From assembly GCF_052076105.1 (NCBI RefSeq), contig NZ_CP197245.1, positions 3,968,001-4,032,000 of the forward strand: 64,000 bases of DNA, read 5' to 3'. Numbering within the stretch: position 1 is the first letter of the stretch; every line of letters begins with the position of its first letter. The translations under genes were made by a program, and so were the position numbers. This document shows, in pieces, positions 45,517 to 54,961 of this stretch. The stretch comes from Tardiphaga sp052076105 (GTDB lineage Bacteria; Pseudomonadota; Alphaproteobacteria; Rhizobiales; Xanthobacteraceae). The notes under the pieces are model-generated. The model had not been told where the DNA came from. It made no database searches and saw nothing but the letters and a program-made list of their open reading frames with translations.

Positions 45517-45804
45517 TTATCCCTGTCGGCGCAGGAAGCCAGTGATGGTGACCGTCTGCCAGATGCCGGCGGCAAAGAACGGATCGGCGTGATGAAATTT
45601 CTCGACCGCCGCGCGGTCAGCGGCCTCGACGAGGAACAGGCTGCCAATCATGGTTTGCCCGTCATCGGCTGTCAGAGGACCGGACATGACAATCGTCACA
45701 TCATAGGCCGATGTGTCGGACAAAAAGGCCTTGTGAGCCTCATAGTGAGACAAGCGCTTGTCGAGCGCCCCGGCATGATCGACGGCATGAATAGCAAACA
45801 GCAT
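45517..45804 (-). CDS. YciI-family protein
   Basis: A 95-residue dimeric alpha+beta barrel protein of the YciI family with the conserved HADPFFAAGI segment near residue 70 and an N-terminal His (H6 and H10 in FAIHAVDHAG). Known relatives include TftG, a dehydrochlorinase acting on 5-chlorohydroxyquinol, which shares this His/Asp arrangement. It is the last gene of the ten-gene operon, 66 bp after the binding-protein gene. In this context a role on hydroxyquinol or quinone intermediates is plausible but unproven; YciI proteins also occur in unrelated contexts. Confidence 0.85.
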   Translation of the reverse strand: MLFAIHAVDHAGALDKRLSHYEAHKAFLSDTSAYDVTIVMSGPLTADDGQTMIGSLFLVEAADRAAVEKFHHADPFFAAGIWQTVTITGFLRRQG

Positions 45805-45870
45805 GCGTAGCTCCTGAAAAGCAGAAGACGGCCGCCGACCTGCGGCGGCCGTCCTGAAGTATCGAAGATG

Positions 45871-46842
45871 TTATTTGGTGCCGAGCTTCGCGGCCTCGTC
45901 CCAGCTCGGACAAGTCCGCGATTCCAGCGGCACGTCGTAGGGCTGATAATTCTCCTTGCCGATGACCGTGGGCTTGAGAACGATCTCGGTGATCACCGGC
46001 TCGTTGCGCAGCGAACGAATGGCGATCATCATGCCGAGGCATCCCTGCATGAAGCCATTGTAGTCGCCGCTCGCCAGCAACTTCCCGGCCTTGATCGCGT
46101 CGATCGCCTCCTTGGTGCCATTGACGCCAATGACCTGGGCCTTGCGATTGGCACCATCGAGCGCCTCGATCGCACCGATCGCCATCGCATCATTGGCCGC
46201 CAACACGCCGTCGATCTGAGTGTTCGACTGCATGAGATTTTCCATGACCTGGAGCGCCTGCAGCCGCTGATAGTTGCCCGGCTGCGACGCCAGCAGCTTG
46301 GCCCCCGGGTTTTCCTTCAGGGCGTCGTTGAAGCCACGGACGCGGTCGATGCTCGTCAAGGACCCCTTGACGCCCTCAATGATCACGAAATTGCCCTTGC
46401 CACCGAGCGTCTTCAGCAGATGGCGCCCGGTCTCGAGACCCAGACTGTAATCGTCGGCACCGACAAAGGCGACGAACTTGCCGCCGGCCGAGCGGTCGGT
46501 CACGTTGACCACCGGGATCTTTGCGTCGTTGATCTTCTCGACGCCTGGGACCATCGCCTTGTAGTCGACCGGGATGAAGACAATCGCCGACGGCTTCTTC
46601 ACCACCACGTCCTCAATCTGGCTGAGCTGCTCCGGAATGCTGTCCGGCTTTGTCGGGATATAATGCAGCGTCTTTGCCTTCATCGCCTTGGCGGCTGCGT
46701 CGGACCCGACTCGCACGGTCTGGAAGTAAGGATTGGTCTGGTTTTTCGTAAACACCGCGATCGTCTCGCCATCGGCGAACGCGTGGGATGAGAGTGATGT
46801 CGTCAGAAGTAGTGCAGCTAGCGCGCCATAGGCTTTCTTCAT
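45871..46842 (-). CDS. CUT2-type ABC transporter substrate-binding protein, copy 1
   Basis: A 323-residue periplasmic binding protein with a signal peptide ending near SHAFA (residue 22). The mature start DGETIAVFTKNQTNPYF resembles ribose/galactose-type proteins. EGVKGS follows a GGKGNFVII strand near residue 150. It delivers the substrate to the two permeases encoded upstream. It is about 45% identical by eye to the binding protein at 62222-63196, including the shared FTKNQ and PTKP motifs. GGAGG lies 8 bp before ATG 46842. Confidence 0.92.
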   Translation of the reverse strand: MKKAYGALAALLLTTSLSSHAFADGETIAVFTKNQTNPYFQTVRVGSDAAAKAMKAKTLHYIPTKPDSIPEQLSQIEDVVVKKPSAIVFIPVDYKAMVPGVEKINDAKIPVVNVTDRSAGGKFVAFVGADDYSLGLETGRHLLKTLGGKGNFVIIEGVKGSLTSIDRVRGFNDALKENPGAKLLASQPGNYQRLQALQVMENLMQSNTQIDGVLAANDAMAIGAIEALDGANRKAQVIGVNGTKEAIDAIKAGKLLASGDYNGFMQGCLGMMIAIRSLRNEPVITEIVLKPTVIGKENYQPYDVPLESRTCPSWDEAAKLGTK

Positions 46843-46878
46843 AGTCGTTCCCTCCGTTTTGTTTTTAAGATCGAACAC

Positions 46879-47853
46879 TTACGCCGCACGGCGCCGTGTT
46901 TTCATATCCAGCCATACTGCCAGAATGACGATGACGCCGGTCACCAGTGGCTGCCAACTCGCGTTGACCGACAACAGGTTCATGCCATTGAGGACCAGGG
47001 TCAAAATGAGTGCGCCGACGAAGGTGCCGAACACCGTTCCGAGACCGCCGAACAGTGAGGTGCCTCCGATCAGAACCGCGGCGATCGCCGGCAGCGTCAG
47101 ACTTTCTCCGATGTCGGCCTCGGCAGAGTTTAGTCGCGCAAGAAAGATGATCGAGGCGAGCCCGGCCATTGCGCCCGACACTGTGTAGACCAGCAGAAGC
47201 CGGCGAGCGACTGGAATGCCTGACAGCCGCGCGGCGACTGGATTGGCGCCTATGGCATAGATTTCCTGTCCCCATGTGGTGCGCTGCGCGAAAATGGTTC
47301 CGATCGCGAGGAAGACCAGCAGCAGATAGACCGGGATCGGAAGCCCGAGAAAATAGCCACTGCCGATCTGGCGAAAGCCGGCCGGGAAGCCGTGCATGGT
47401 TTCTCCGCCCATGTACCAGTAGGTGATGCCGTGCAGCACCCACAGCATCCCATAGGTCGCAATGAAAGATGGAATTCGAAGCGCCGTGACCATTACGCCG
47501 TTGAGCATCCCCACCGCGCCACCGACGCCGATGCCCGTCAGTACCCCCAAGGTCGGCGAGCCCGTCTGATGGATTACCGTTCCGGCAATACAGGCGGAAA
47601 TCGCGACATTGGCACCGATCGAAAGATCGAGGCCACCTGTCAGCACCACCAGGGTCAGACCCGACGCAATGAAGAACAGCAGGCTCGCCTGGCGCAGGAC
47701 GTTGAGGATGTTGCCAAGACTGAAGAACGAGTTGGTCAGGATGGTCAGCGCAGCACAGATCAGAAACGCCGCGAGCAGGCGATAGAACACCTGGATCATC
47801 TCGTCTGAGAGCAACATTCTGCCGCCCGTGATCGGCTTTGAGATATCGGTCAT
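46879..47853 (-). CDS. CUT2-type ABC transporter permease, copy 1b
   Basis: A 324-residue membrane permease of the ribose/xylose transporter (RbsC-like) family with about 9-10 hydrophobic segments. Signatures are GGLDLSIGANVAISACIAG near residue 75 and GGTSLFGGLGTVFGTFVGALIL near 265, the conserved GGTSxxGG element of this permease class. Its start overlaps the stop of the preceding permease by four bases, indicating coupling. It pairs with copy 1a to form the membrane channel. Confidence 0.93.
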   Translation of the reverse strand: MTDISKPITGGRMLLSDEMIQVFYRLLAAFLICAALTILTNSFFSLGNILNVLRQASLLFFIASGLTLVVLTGGLDLSIGANVAISACIAGTVIHQTGSPTLGVLTGIGVGGAVGMLNGVMVTALRIPSFIATYGMLWVLHGITYWYMGGETMHGFPAGFRQIGSGYFLGLPIPVYLLLVFLAIGTIFAQRTTWGQEIYAIGANPVAARLSGIPVARRLLLVYTVSGAMAGLASIIFLARLNSAEADIGESLTLPAIAAVLIGGTSLFGGLGTVFGTFVGALILTLVLNGMNLLSVNASWQPLVTGVIVILAVWLDMKTRRRAA

Positions 47854-48800
47854 GATCGGCTCCGCAATCCATCGACGAACAAGGCTGCAATCACCAGCAA
47901 ACCGACGCTTGCCACCTGGATCGAAGACGGCAGCGCCAGCAGGTTCAATCCGTTGCGCAACACGCCGACGGTGACCACTCCGAGCAAGGTGCCGAGCAGC
48001 CAGCCATTGCCGCGCTCGAACGACGTGCCGCCAACAGCAACGGCCGCAATGGCATCGAACTCAAGACCGAGGCCAGCAGTCGGATGCCCGGAATTCATCC
48101 GGGCGGTCATCAGGAGACCGGCCAGACCGACCATGGCGCCGCCGAGTGCGTAGACGAGGATCAGCAAGCCTCGCGCCGAGATGCCCGCGAATTTCAGCGC
48201 TTCGCGGTTTCCGCCGAGCGCGAAAATGTAAGTCCCGAAACGCGTGTGGTAGAGCAATCCGTGGAAGGCAAGATAACTTCCCAATGCGAGTATGATCGGA
48301 AGTGGAACGCCAGCGAGCGTTCCGGAATAGACGCCACGAACGGCTGCGGGCATGCCGACGACGCTCTGGCCATCACTGACGATCAGCGAGAGCCCCTGCG
48401 CCATACCAAGCGTACCCAGCGTCACGACAAAGGGGGGAATACCGACAACGGCGACCAGCCAGCCGTTGACCGTCCCGAACGCGATTCCAATAGCCATTGC
48501 CGCAAGCAGGCCCAGCACCATCGATCCCGTGGCCAAAGCGACAATGGCCACAATCAGCGAGGTCAACGTCAACACCGCGCCCATCGACAGGTCGAGACCT
48601 TCGGTCATGATGATGAGCGTCATCGGCAGTGCCAGCATCAACAGGATCGTCGATTGGACGAGCACATTGGAAATATTCGGCACCGTCAGGAAGCCTGGCG
48701 TCATCAGGCTGAAGACGACACATAACAGCACCAGCATGACGGCAACGCCGGGAATCCGCTGCAGCGGATTGGTGTTCAACTGCATCGCTTGTTCACGCAT
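47850..48800 (-). CDS. CUT2-type ABC transporter permease, copy 1a
   Basis: A 316-residue RbsC-like permease with LALPMTLIIMTEGLDLSMGAVL and FVVTLGTLGMAQGLSLIVSDG (parts: TEGLDLSMGA, FVVTLGTLGMAQGL) and AIAAVAVGGTSFERGNGWLLG. These match the equivalent permease of the second transporter (60213-61190) closely. Its start overlaps the end of the ATPase gene by eight bases. An ATG five codons inside is an alternative start. It is one of two non-identical permeases in this importer. Confidence 0.93.
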   Translation of the reverse strand: MREQAMQLNTNPLQRIPGVAVMLVLLCVVFSLMTPGFLTVPNISNVLVQSTILLMLALPMTLIIMTEGLDLSMGAVLTLTSLIVAIVALATGSMVLGLLAAMAIGIAFGTVNGWLVAVVGIPPFVVTLGTLGMAQGLSLIVSDGQSVVGMPAAVRGVYSGTLAGVPLPIILALGSYLAFHGLLYHTRFGTYIFALGGNREALKFAGISARGLLILVYALGGAMVGLAGLLMTARMNSGHPTAGLGLEFDAIAAVAVGGTSFERGNGWLLGTLLGVVTVGVLRNGLNLLALPSSIQVASVGLLVIAALFVDGLRSRS

Positions 48801-50331
48801 GCTGCATCCCCAACTTCACGATGTTTTCCTCACTCAGTTCGTGACGAGCCAGTTCACCCGCGATCTGCCCGTCGCGCATGACATAGGCGCGATCGCAGAC
48901 GTGGCAGATTTCCGACTGCTCCGACGAGATCATCAGCGCAGCGGCACCATCTGCGACCAGCCGATCGATGAGCGCGAAGATCTCGGCTTTCGCCCCGACA
49001 TCGATGCCGCGTGTCGGTTCGTCGAAAATGAACAGCTTGGCGCCGGCCGCCAGCCATTTCCCGATGACGACCTTCTGCTGGTTGCCCCCTGACAACAGAC
49101 CCACGGCCTGCTTGTCCGAAGGGGTTGCAATGCGTAGCTGGCGAACCAGATCGTTGGCGACCTGCCTGGACTTGCCATGATCGAAGAGGCCGCGCGGAAA
49201 GATCTTGCGCAGCGCGGAAACGATCAGGTTGTCTCCGACGGAGCGGATCAGAGCCAGACCTTCAGCCTTGCGGCTTTCCGGAATCAGCGCGAGCCCCAGT
49301 CTGGCCGCTTCGTCAGGACCGCCAGACTTCTCCTGTCCGTTGAACAGGATCTGTCCCGCGGTCGCCTTGTCGGCCCCGAAAATGGCCCGCACCACTTCGG
49401 TGCGCCCCGAACCGACCAGCCCGCACAGCCCGACAATCTCGCCTTGCCGCACCACCAGGTCGATGCCCGCAATGCCCGAGCCAGAGGCGAGACCCTTCAC
49501 CTCGAGCATGACCTTGCCAGGGGCCTTGGCGAAAGTCCGAGGATAGCTCATATCGACGCTGCGACCGACCATCATCCGGACCAGATCGTCCGATGACACG
49601 GCACCGGGTTTCACTTCATCGATACGACGCCCATCGCGCAGCACCGTGATGCGGTCACCGAGCGAAAACACCTCCGCCATGCGGTGCGAGATGTAGATGA
49701 TGGCAACGCCGTCCGCTTTGAGCCGTGCGATCAGCGCAAACAGCAACTCCGTCTCGCGATCGGACAGCGCGGCCGTTGGCTCATCCATCACGAGAATTCG
49801 CGCGTTCTGGCTGATGGCCTTTGCAATCTCCACCATCTGCTGCTGCGCAACGCCCAGCTTCTCGATCCGGATCGCCGGGTCTATCTCGAAACCGATCGAA
49901 TCCAGCACGCGCCTGGCATCAGCCAGGATTTTCTTGCGATCGATCGTGCCGGGAATACGTCCTGCCGGCTCGCGTCCAAGGAAGATGTTCTGCGCGATAT
50001 CGAGATAGGGGACGAGCGAGAATTCCTGGAAAATGACAGCGATGCCGAGCTTCCGCGCATCGGCCGGAGACGCGATCTCGACTGTCTCACCGTTGTAATG
50101 GAACGAGCCGCTATCGGCGCGATAGGCTCCGCACAACACTTTCATCAGGCTCGACTTGCCCGCTCCGTTCTCGCCGAGCAGCATGTGCACCTCGCTTGGC
50201 CAGACCGAGAATGACACATCGTCGAGTGCCTTTACCCCCGGAAATTCCTTGGAAATGCCACGCAGTTCGAACAGCGGCGGCGCCGCTCGAACGATGGGCT
50301 CAGCAGCTTTGGACTGCGCGAGTTGCGTCAT
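48793..50331 (-). CDS. CUT2-type ABC transporter ATPase, copy 1
   Basis: A 512-residue tandem ATPase with two nucleotide-binding domains. The first has Walker A GENGAGKSSL (about 54-63) and LSDRETELL after the DEPTAA Walker B. The second has the degenerate Walker A GLVGSGRTEVV and a C-terminal DEPTRGIDVGAK. The LSGGNQQKVVIGKWL signature is in the second half. This arrangement is typical of RbsA/XylG. The stop overlaps the permease start, and its own start overlaps the FAD-oxidase stop. Confidence 0.94.
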   Translation of the reverse strand: MTQLAQSKAAEPIVRAAPPLFELRGISKEFPGVKALDDVSFSVWPSEVHMLLGENGAGKSSLMKVLCGAYRADSGSFHYNGETVEIASPADARKLGIAVIFQEFSLVPYLDIAQNIFLGREPAGRIPGTIDRKKILADARRVLDSIGFEIDPAIRIEKLGVAQQQMVEIAKAISQNARILVMDEPTAALSDRETELLFALIARLKADGVAIIYISHRMAEVFSLGDRITVLRDGRRIDEVKPGAVSSDDLVRMMVGRSVDMSYPRTFAKAPGKVMLEVKGLASGSGIAGIDLVVRQGEIVGLCGLVGSGRTEVVRAIFGADKATAGQILFNGQEKSGGPDEAARLGLALIPESRKAEGLALIRSVGDNLIVSALRKIFPRGLFDHGKSRQVANDLVRQLRIATPSDKQAVGLLSGGNQQKVVIGKWLAAGAKLFIFDEPTRGIDVGAKAEIFALIDRLVADGAAALMISSEQSEICHVCDRAYVMRDGQIAGELARHELSEENIVKLGMQHA

Positions 50332-51728
50332 GCCAGCACCGGTGTATTGGGCAAGAAGATCTTGCCTGGGTTCATCATGCCGCTCGGATCGATCGACACT
50401 TTAATGCCACGCATGATATCGACGGCATCGCCGAGCTCGTCCTGAAGGAAACCGATCTTGCCGGTGCCGATGCCGTGTTCACCGGTGCAGGTCCCTTCCA
50501 TCGCGATCGCACGTGCCACCAATCGCGCATGCAGCGCCTTGGCGCGCGCGACTTCGTCGGCATTGTCCTGATCGATCAGGATCAGCAGATGGAAATTTCC
50601 GTCGCCGACATGGCCCACAACGGGCGCAATCAGTCCGTTGGCATCGATGTCGCGGCGGGTTTCGGTCAGACATTCCGTCAGCCGTGAGATTGGGACGCAG
50701 ACATCCGTGATCATGGCCTTGGCGCCCGGCTTCAGACTCAGGCCGGCATAAAGCGTGTTGTCACGGGCATGCCACAGCTTCGTCCGGTCTTCCGCTGCAC
50801 GCGCCCATTGGAAGCCCTGGCCGTCATGTTCGGCAGCGATCGCCTCCGCCAGTTCAGCCTGCTCCGCGACGCTCGCCTCGGTGCCGTGGAATTCGAAGAA
50901 CAGCGTCGGCGCCTCGCGATAGCCAAGTTTGGAATATCCGTTGATGCCGCGCATCATGACTTCATCCAGCAGCTCCATCCGCGCGACCGGGATGCCCGAC
51001 TGAATCACTTCAATCGCGGCATCTATCGCCTGATCGAGCCGCCCGAAACTGCAGACCGCGGACGAGATCGCCTGCGGCCATGGATGCAGTTTCAGGGTGA
51101 TCTCGGTGATCACGCCGAGGGTACCCTCGGAGCCGACGAACAGCCGGGTGAGATCGTAACCGGCTGACGACTTGCGGGCGCGCTGGCTGGTGCGGATCAC
51201 CCGCCCATCCGGGAGAACGACTTCGAGCGCCAGCACATTGTCCTTCATGGTGCCGTAGCGGACGGCCATGGTTCCGGACGCGCGCGTCGAGGTCATGCCG
51301 CCGATCGACGCATCGGCGCCGGGATCGATCGGAAAGAACAATCCGGTGTCGCGCAGATGCGCGTTGAGCTGCTTGCGGGTGATGCCAGGCTGCACAACGA
51401 CATCGAGGTCCTTGTCATGCACCTGGAGCACGCGGTTCATCCGCGCAAAATCGATACAGACGCCGCCAGCCACCGATGCCGCATTACCTTCCAGCGAGGT
51501 GCCCGCGCCGAATGGAACGACCGGCATGCCGAGCTCACCGCAGAGTTTCACGATCTCAGCGACTTCCTGCGTGCTCTCCGGAAACACCACGACATCCGGC
51601 GGACGGCTGGCATGATAGGCTTCGCTGCGGCCGTGATCATCGAGCACGCCGCGCGCAATGGTCGCGCGCGCGCCAATGATCTCGTTCAGACGGACCACGA
51701 CCGTCTCGGCGCTCACTGGCGCTCCCAT
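50328..51728 (-). CDS. FAD-linked oxidase (GlcD/D-lactate dehydrogenase type)
   Basis: A 466-residue FAD enzyme with a PCMH-type FAD-binding domain (PVVPFGAGTSLEGNA, about 67-81, and RKSSAGYDLTRLFVGSEGTLGVIT) and a C-terminal substrate domain with metal-binding histidines in GHVGDGNFH and TGEHGIGTGK. Relatives oxidise D-lactate, glycolate, D-2-hydroxyglutarate or other 2-hydroxy acids. Its four-base overlap with the ATPase gene ties catabolism and uptake together. GGGAGGA lies 5 bp before the ATG. The substrate here is not evident. Confidence 0.92.
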   Translation of the reverse strand: MGAPVSAETVVVRLNEIIGARATIARGVLDDHGRSEAYHASRPPDVVVFPESTQEVAEIVKLCGELGMPVVPFGAGTSLEGNAASVAGGVCIDFARMNRVLQVHDKDLDVVVQPGITRKQLNAHLRDTGLFFPIDPGADASIGGMTSTRASGTMAVRYGTMKDNVLALEVVLPDGRVIRTSQRARKSSAGYDLTRLFVGSEGTLGVITEITLKLHPWPQAISSAVCSFGRLDQAIDAAIEVIQSGIPVARMELLDEVMMRGINGYSKLGYREAPTLFFEFHGTEASVAEQAELAEAIAAEHDGQGFQWARAAEDRTKLWHARDNTLYAGLSLKPGAKAMITDVCVPISRLTECLTETRRDIDANGLIAPVVGHVGDGNFHLLILIDQDNADEVARAKALHARLVARAIAMEGTCTGEHGIGTGKIGFLQDELGDAVDIMRGIKVSIDPSGMMNPGKIFLPNTPVLA

Positions 51729-51785
51729 GGCATCCTCCCTCCATATCGGCGCTCAGGCTCTGCGGCCCTTGATGCGCATTGTTAG

Positions 51786-52670
51786 CTAGACAGCATGCGC
51801 CTTTTTGGCGTCTGGCTTCAAACCGAAATCGTAATTCAAATGATAGTAGGGCGTGTTCTGCATGCGCCCGTCGGGAGCTTCGCCGGCATACTTCCGGACG
51901 AATTCGCGAATGAGCGTATCCTTGACGCCGAAGACGACGTCGGAGTCGAGATACTTGTCGCCCGCAACAAACACATGCGTCACCAGCTGCTCGAAGCCAG
52001 GCGCCGAGATCATGAAGTGAACATGGGCAGGCCGCCACGGATGACGCCCCTGAGCCGTAAGCATATCGCCGACCGGCCCGTCATGCGGGATCGGATAGGC
52101 CGCCGGCTTGATCGACCAGAACCGGAAACGGCCCTCGGTATCGGCATGAAACCGCGCGCGCATGGCAAGATCGCCGATCTTGTCGAGCTGCTGGACGTCG
52201 TAATAGCCATCATCGTCCGAATGCCAGACATCGATGGTCGCATTTGCGATCGGCTTGCCGTCGGGCGTCGAGACCGATCCCGTCACGATCATCGGATCGC
52301 CCTCCATGCCGCCGGAGATGTCATCGCCGAGTTTCTTCTCCGGGGCCGCCTGGACGAAGAACGGCCCCAGCACGGTCGTATCCGTCACGCCGTCGGTGGC
52401 GCCGTGATTGATCGCATCGACCAGCATCGACACCCCGAGCGTATCCGAAAGCAGGACGAACTCCTGGCGCTTATCGTCGCACATGTGACCGGTGCGCGTC
52501 AGGAATTCGATGCCCTGCTCCCATTCCCTCTGGGTTGGCCGAACCTCCCGGACGAAGGCATGCAGATGGCGCACCAGCGCCTCGCTGATCTGCCTGACCC
52601 GCGGCTGGCCAGCATCCGTGATGCGATCCAGTACGGCGTCGGTAATGGTGTTCTCGTTGAAATTCCGCAT
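51786..52670 (-). CDS. Intradiol ring-cleavage dioxygenase (hydroxyquinol 1,2-dioxygenase type)
   Basis: A 294-residue non-haem iron(III) dioxygenase that opens a dihydroxy- or trihydroxybenzene ring between the hydroxyls. The four iron ligands are visible: Tyr in GYYDVQQ (Y156 or Y157), Tyr in AAYPIPHDG (Y192), and two His in RPAHVHFMI (H216, H218). Length and the N-terminal dimer domain with the FLTRTGHMCDDKRQEF segment match hydroxyquinol rather than protocatechuate enzymes. The product would be maleylacetate, the substrate of the reductase in the same operon. AGGGGAGG precedes the ATG. Confidence 0.92.
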   Translation of the reverse strand: MRNFNENTITDAVLDRITDAGQPRVRQISEALVRHLHAFVREVRPTQREWEQGIEFLTRTGHMCDDKRQEFVLLSDTLGVSMLVDAINHGATDGVTDTTVLGPFFVQAAPEKKLGDDISGGMEGDPMIVTGSVSTPDGKPIANATIDVWHSDDDGYYDVQQLDKIGDLAMRARFHADTEGRFRFWSIKPAAYPIPHDGPVGDMLTAQGRHPWRPAHVHFMISAPGFEQLVTHVFVAGDKYLDSDVVFGVKDTLIREFVRKYAGEAPDGRMQNTPYYHLNYDFGLKPDAKKAHAV

Positions 52671-52679
52671 GGCCTCCCC

Positions 52680-53597
52680 TCACCCAAGCTTCGGCTCGCC
52701 GAGACCCGACAGTCGTTCGACATGGCGCACGGTGGCGATGAAATCGGATTCGCCATCGCCCTGTGCAACAAGTGATCCGTAGATTTCCCGCACCTGCGCT
52801 GCGAGTTGCAGCGGCACGCCGACGTGGTGACCGGCGCCGATGATGAGGTCGAGATCCTTGGCCATCTGCCGGCACGAGAAGGTGGAGTCGAAGTTGCGCG
52901 TGGCAAGCGGCGGCGTCTTGTACTTCACCATCGGCGAGGCGACCGCGCTGTCGTCCAGGACCTTGAGGATATCGGGCCAGGAGATTCCGCCCTTGCGTGC
53001 CAGCGCAAGGCTTTCGGCCATCATTCCAGCGGACACTGCGATCATCAGATTGACCGCGAGCTTGGCAAATCGCGCCTCTTCAGCCACACCGAGATAGGTT
53101 TGCGCGCGCGTGAACGTCGCCAGCACCGGCTGAACCGCATCGAACGCATCGCGCGGCCCCGACACGAAGCAGGTCAGCGCGCCGGTATGCGCGATTGCTG
53201 CATTGCCGGACACGGGAGCACGCAGATAGGCCACGCCGTTTGCCTCCGCCGCGACGCCGACCTCCGCTGATATTTCGGCACTGACCGTGCTCGTCTCGAC
53301 CAGAACCGCACCACGTGTCAGCCTGTTCAGCAGACCGTCGGGTCCGAGCACCACGGAACGCAACGCCGCATCGTCGGGCAGCGATGTGAAAATGATGGAG
53401 TGATTTGCAGCGGCCTCCGCCGCCGAGTTGGCCGCCTGAAGCCCAAGCTGCTGTGCCAACACCATGCGCTGCTGGCCCGGGTCGTAACCGGTGACACGAA
53501 TGCCGGCCTCCACCATGCGGCCGGCGATCGGCAAGCCCATCTTGCCGACACCGATCCAGGCTACGGCCTGTGTTTGATCCTTCGATGGGGTCGTCAT
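52680..53597 (-). CDS. 3-hydroxyisobutyrate dehydrogenase-family oxidoreductase
   Basis: A 305-residue NAD(P)-dependent beta-hydroxyacid dehydrogenase. The N-terminal Rossmann motif is WIGVGKMGLPIAGRM (about 15-29). The substrate-binding APVSGN segment lies near 128 and the catalytic lysine in FAKLAVNLMIA near 178, with a late helical dimer domain. The family reduces or oxidises 3-hydroxyisobutyrate, tartronate semialdehyde and related acids. Its start overlaps the amidohydrolase stop by four bases, placing it firmly in the operon. Confidence 0.9.
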   Translation of the reverse strand: MTTPSKDQTQAVAWIGVGKMGLPIAGRMVEAGIRVTGYDPGQQRMVLAQQLGLQAANSAAEAAANHSIIFTSLPDDAALRSVVLGPDGLLNRLTRGAVLVETSTVSAEISAEVGVAAEANGVAYLRAPVSGNAAIAHTGALTCFVSGPRDAFDAVQPVLATFTRAQTYLGVAEEARFAKLAVNLMIAVSAGMMAESLALARKGGISWPDILKVLDDSAVASPMVKYKTPPLATRNFDSTFSCRQMAKDLDLIIGAGHHVGVPLQLAAQVREIYGSLVAQGDGESDFIATVRHVERLSGLGEPKLG

Positions 53598-54961
53598 GCC
53601 GCCTTCTCCTGACGTTCGATCTCGGAGACGATGCGCATGCCTGATCGCTCGAGTTCATTCTTTTTGTGGTCGAGGTTCTCCACCAGCAGGCGTCCGCCTC
53701 GTTTGCGCCAGATACCGTCGATCATGACCGCCTCGATATTGGTAATGCTGGACTGCATCAGGACCGTGGAAACCGGATCATGCACCGGCCAGAGGTTGAG
53801 GTCCGTGGCATTGATGACAACCAGGTCCGCCTTCTTGCCCGGTGTGAGCGAGCCGATGCTGCTGTCACGCCCGAGCATGCGGGCGCCCTCGATGGTGATC
53901 CAGCGCAAGGCCTCGCGCGTCGTGATCGTCGTGGCGGCCGGAATGGCACCCGTGGCCTGCCGGCTCTCGGCATTGTCCAGCGCACGCTGCATCGACAGTG
54001 CGATACGGCCAACGTTGAACATGTCGCCGGGCAGCACGGATTCCAGATCGACCCCGAGCGACGGCCGCGATCCCAGCTTCAACAGCCGCCCGGTGATCGG
54101 GTAGCCGTGACCCTGATTCATTTCATTTTCCGGCGTAACCGAGAAAGACGCGCCGAGATCGACAAGCTGACGCAGCAGATCGTCGGGAAGATCGTTGCCG
54201 TGCACGATGTTGATGCCGGGACCGACGAGACCGGCTGCAATCAGCCTCGCCCAGCCCCCCGGCGTCTTGGCCGGGCCTCCCCCCTGATGCATCGAAGCGA
54301 TCAGATCGAACTCACGCGCCAGTTCGAAATCATGGATGGCAACATCCATGGTCGAATAATGTGGCCCAAGAATCGCCAGGCCGAGCGTGACGCGGTCGCT
54401 GCGGTTAGACAGTGCCCCTGCCATGAAGCGCTCGACCTCATGGCGTGGATGCGGAACCTCGGAGAAGTGCGGCTGCCCCGGCGCCGCCTCCGGCTTCGGC
54501 GAGCCGTGGAAGAAGGCAGCACGGATGCCGCTTTCCTTCAGCGCCGAGACGGCGCTGTCACTGTGCGCCGGCGTCGGGTTGTTGTGACACCAATCAACCA
54601 GCGTTGTGGTGCCGCAATTGATCTGGTTCAGCGCGCCCATCAGCGTGCCGATATGGATATCCTCAGGACGGAAGACCGTGGCCAGTCCCGCATGCATCCG
54701 GCGGAAATATTCAGGAAGCGTCCAGTTCGCGGAGAAACCGCGCAAGGCAGTCTGCCACGTATGCATATGCGCGTTGACGAGGCCCGGAATGACGATGCGG
54801 CCATGACCATCGACAATCTCTGCATCACCTGCATCGAGGCCCGGCCGGATATCGACAATGCGATCGCCATCGACCAGCAGGTCAGCCTGCGTCAGGTCGC
54901 CGATCGCATCATCCATTGTGAGGATGGTGGCGGATTTGATGAGCGTGCGCGTCGCCGTCAT
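53594..54961 (-). CDS. Amidohydrolase/deaminase (ATZ/TRZ type)
   Basis: A 455-residue metal-dependent amidohydrolase of the branch that includes guanine/8-oxoguanine, hydroxyatrazine and S-adenosylhomocysteine deaminases. The metal ligands are visible: HMH in LVNAHMHTW (H65, H67), His in SMHQGGG (H225), His in IVHGND (H254) and Asp in GVDLES (D305). It would remove an amine, halide or ring nitrogen substituent, or hydrolyse an amide, from the imported compound. Its start overlaps the upstream maleylacetate reductase gene's stop. The true substrate cannot be predicted. Confidence 0.9.
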   Translation of the reverse strand: MTATRTLIKSATILTMDDAIGDLTQADLLVDGDRIVDIRPGLDAGDAEIVDGHGRIVIPGLVNAHMHTWQTALRGFSANWTLPEYFRRMHAGLATVFRPEDIHIGTLMGALNQINCGTTTLVDWCHNNPTPAHSDSAVSALKESGIRAAFFHGSPKPEAAPGQPHFSEVPHPRHEVERFMAGALSNRSDRVTLGLAILGPHYSTMDVAIHDFELAREFDLIASMHQGGGPAKTPGGWARLIAAGLVGPGINIVHGNDLPDDLLRQLVDLGASFSVTPENEMNQGHGYPITGRLLKLGSRPSLGVDLESVLPGDMFNVGRIALSMQRALDNAESRQATGAIPAATTITTREALRWITIEGARMLGRDSSIGSLTPGKKADLVVINATDLNLWPVHDPVSTVLMQSSITNIEAVMIDGIWRKRGGRLLVENLDHKKNELERSGMRIVSEIERQEKAA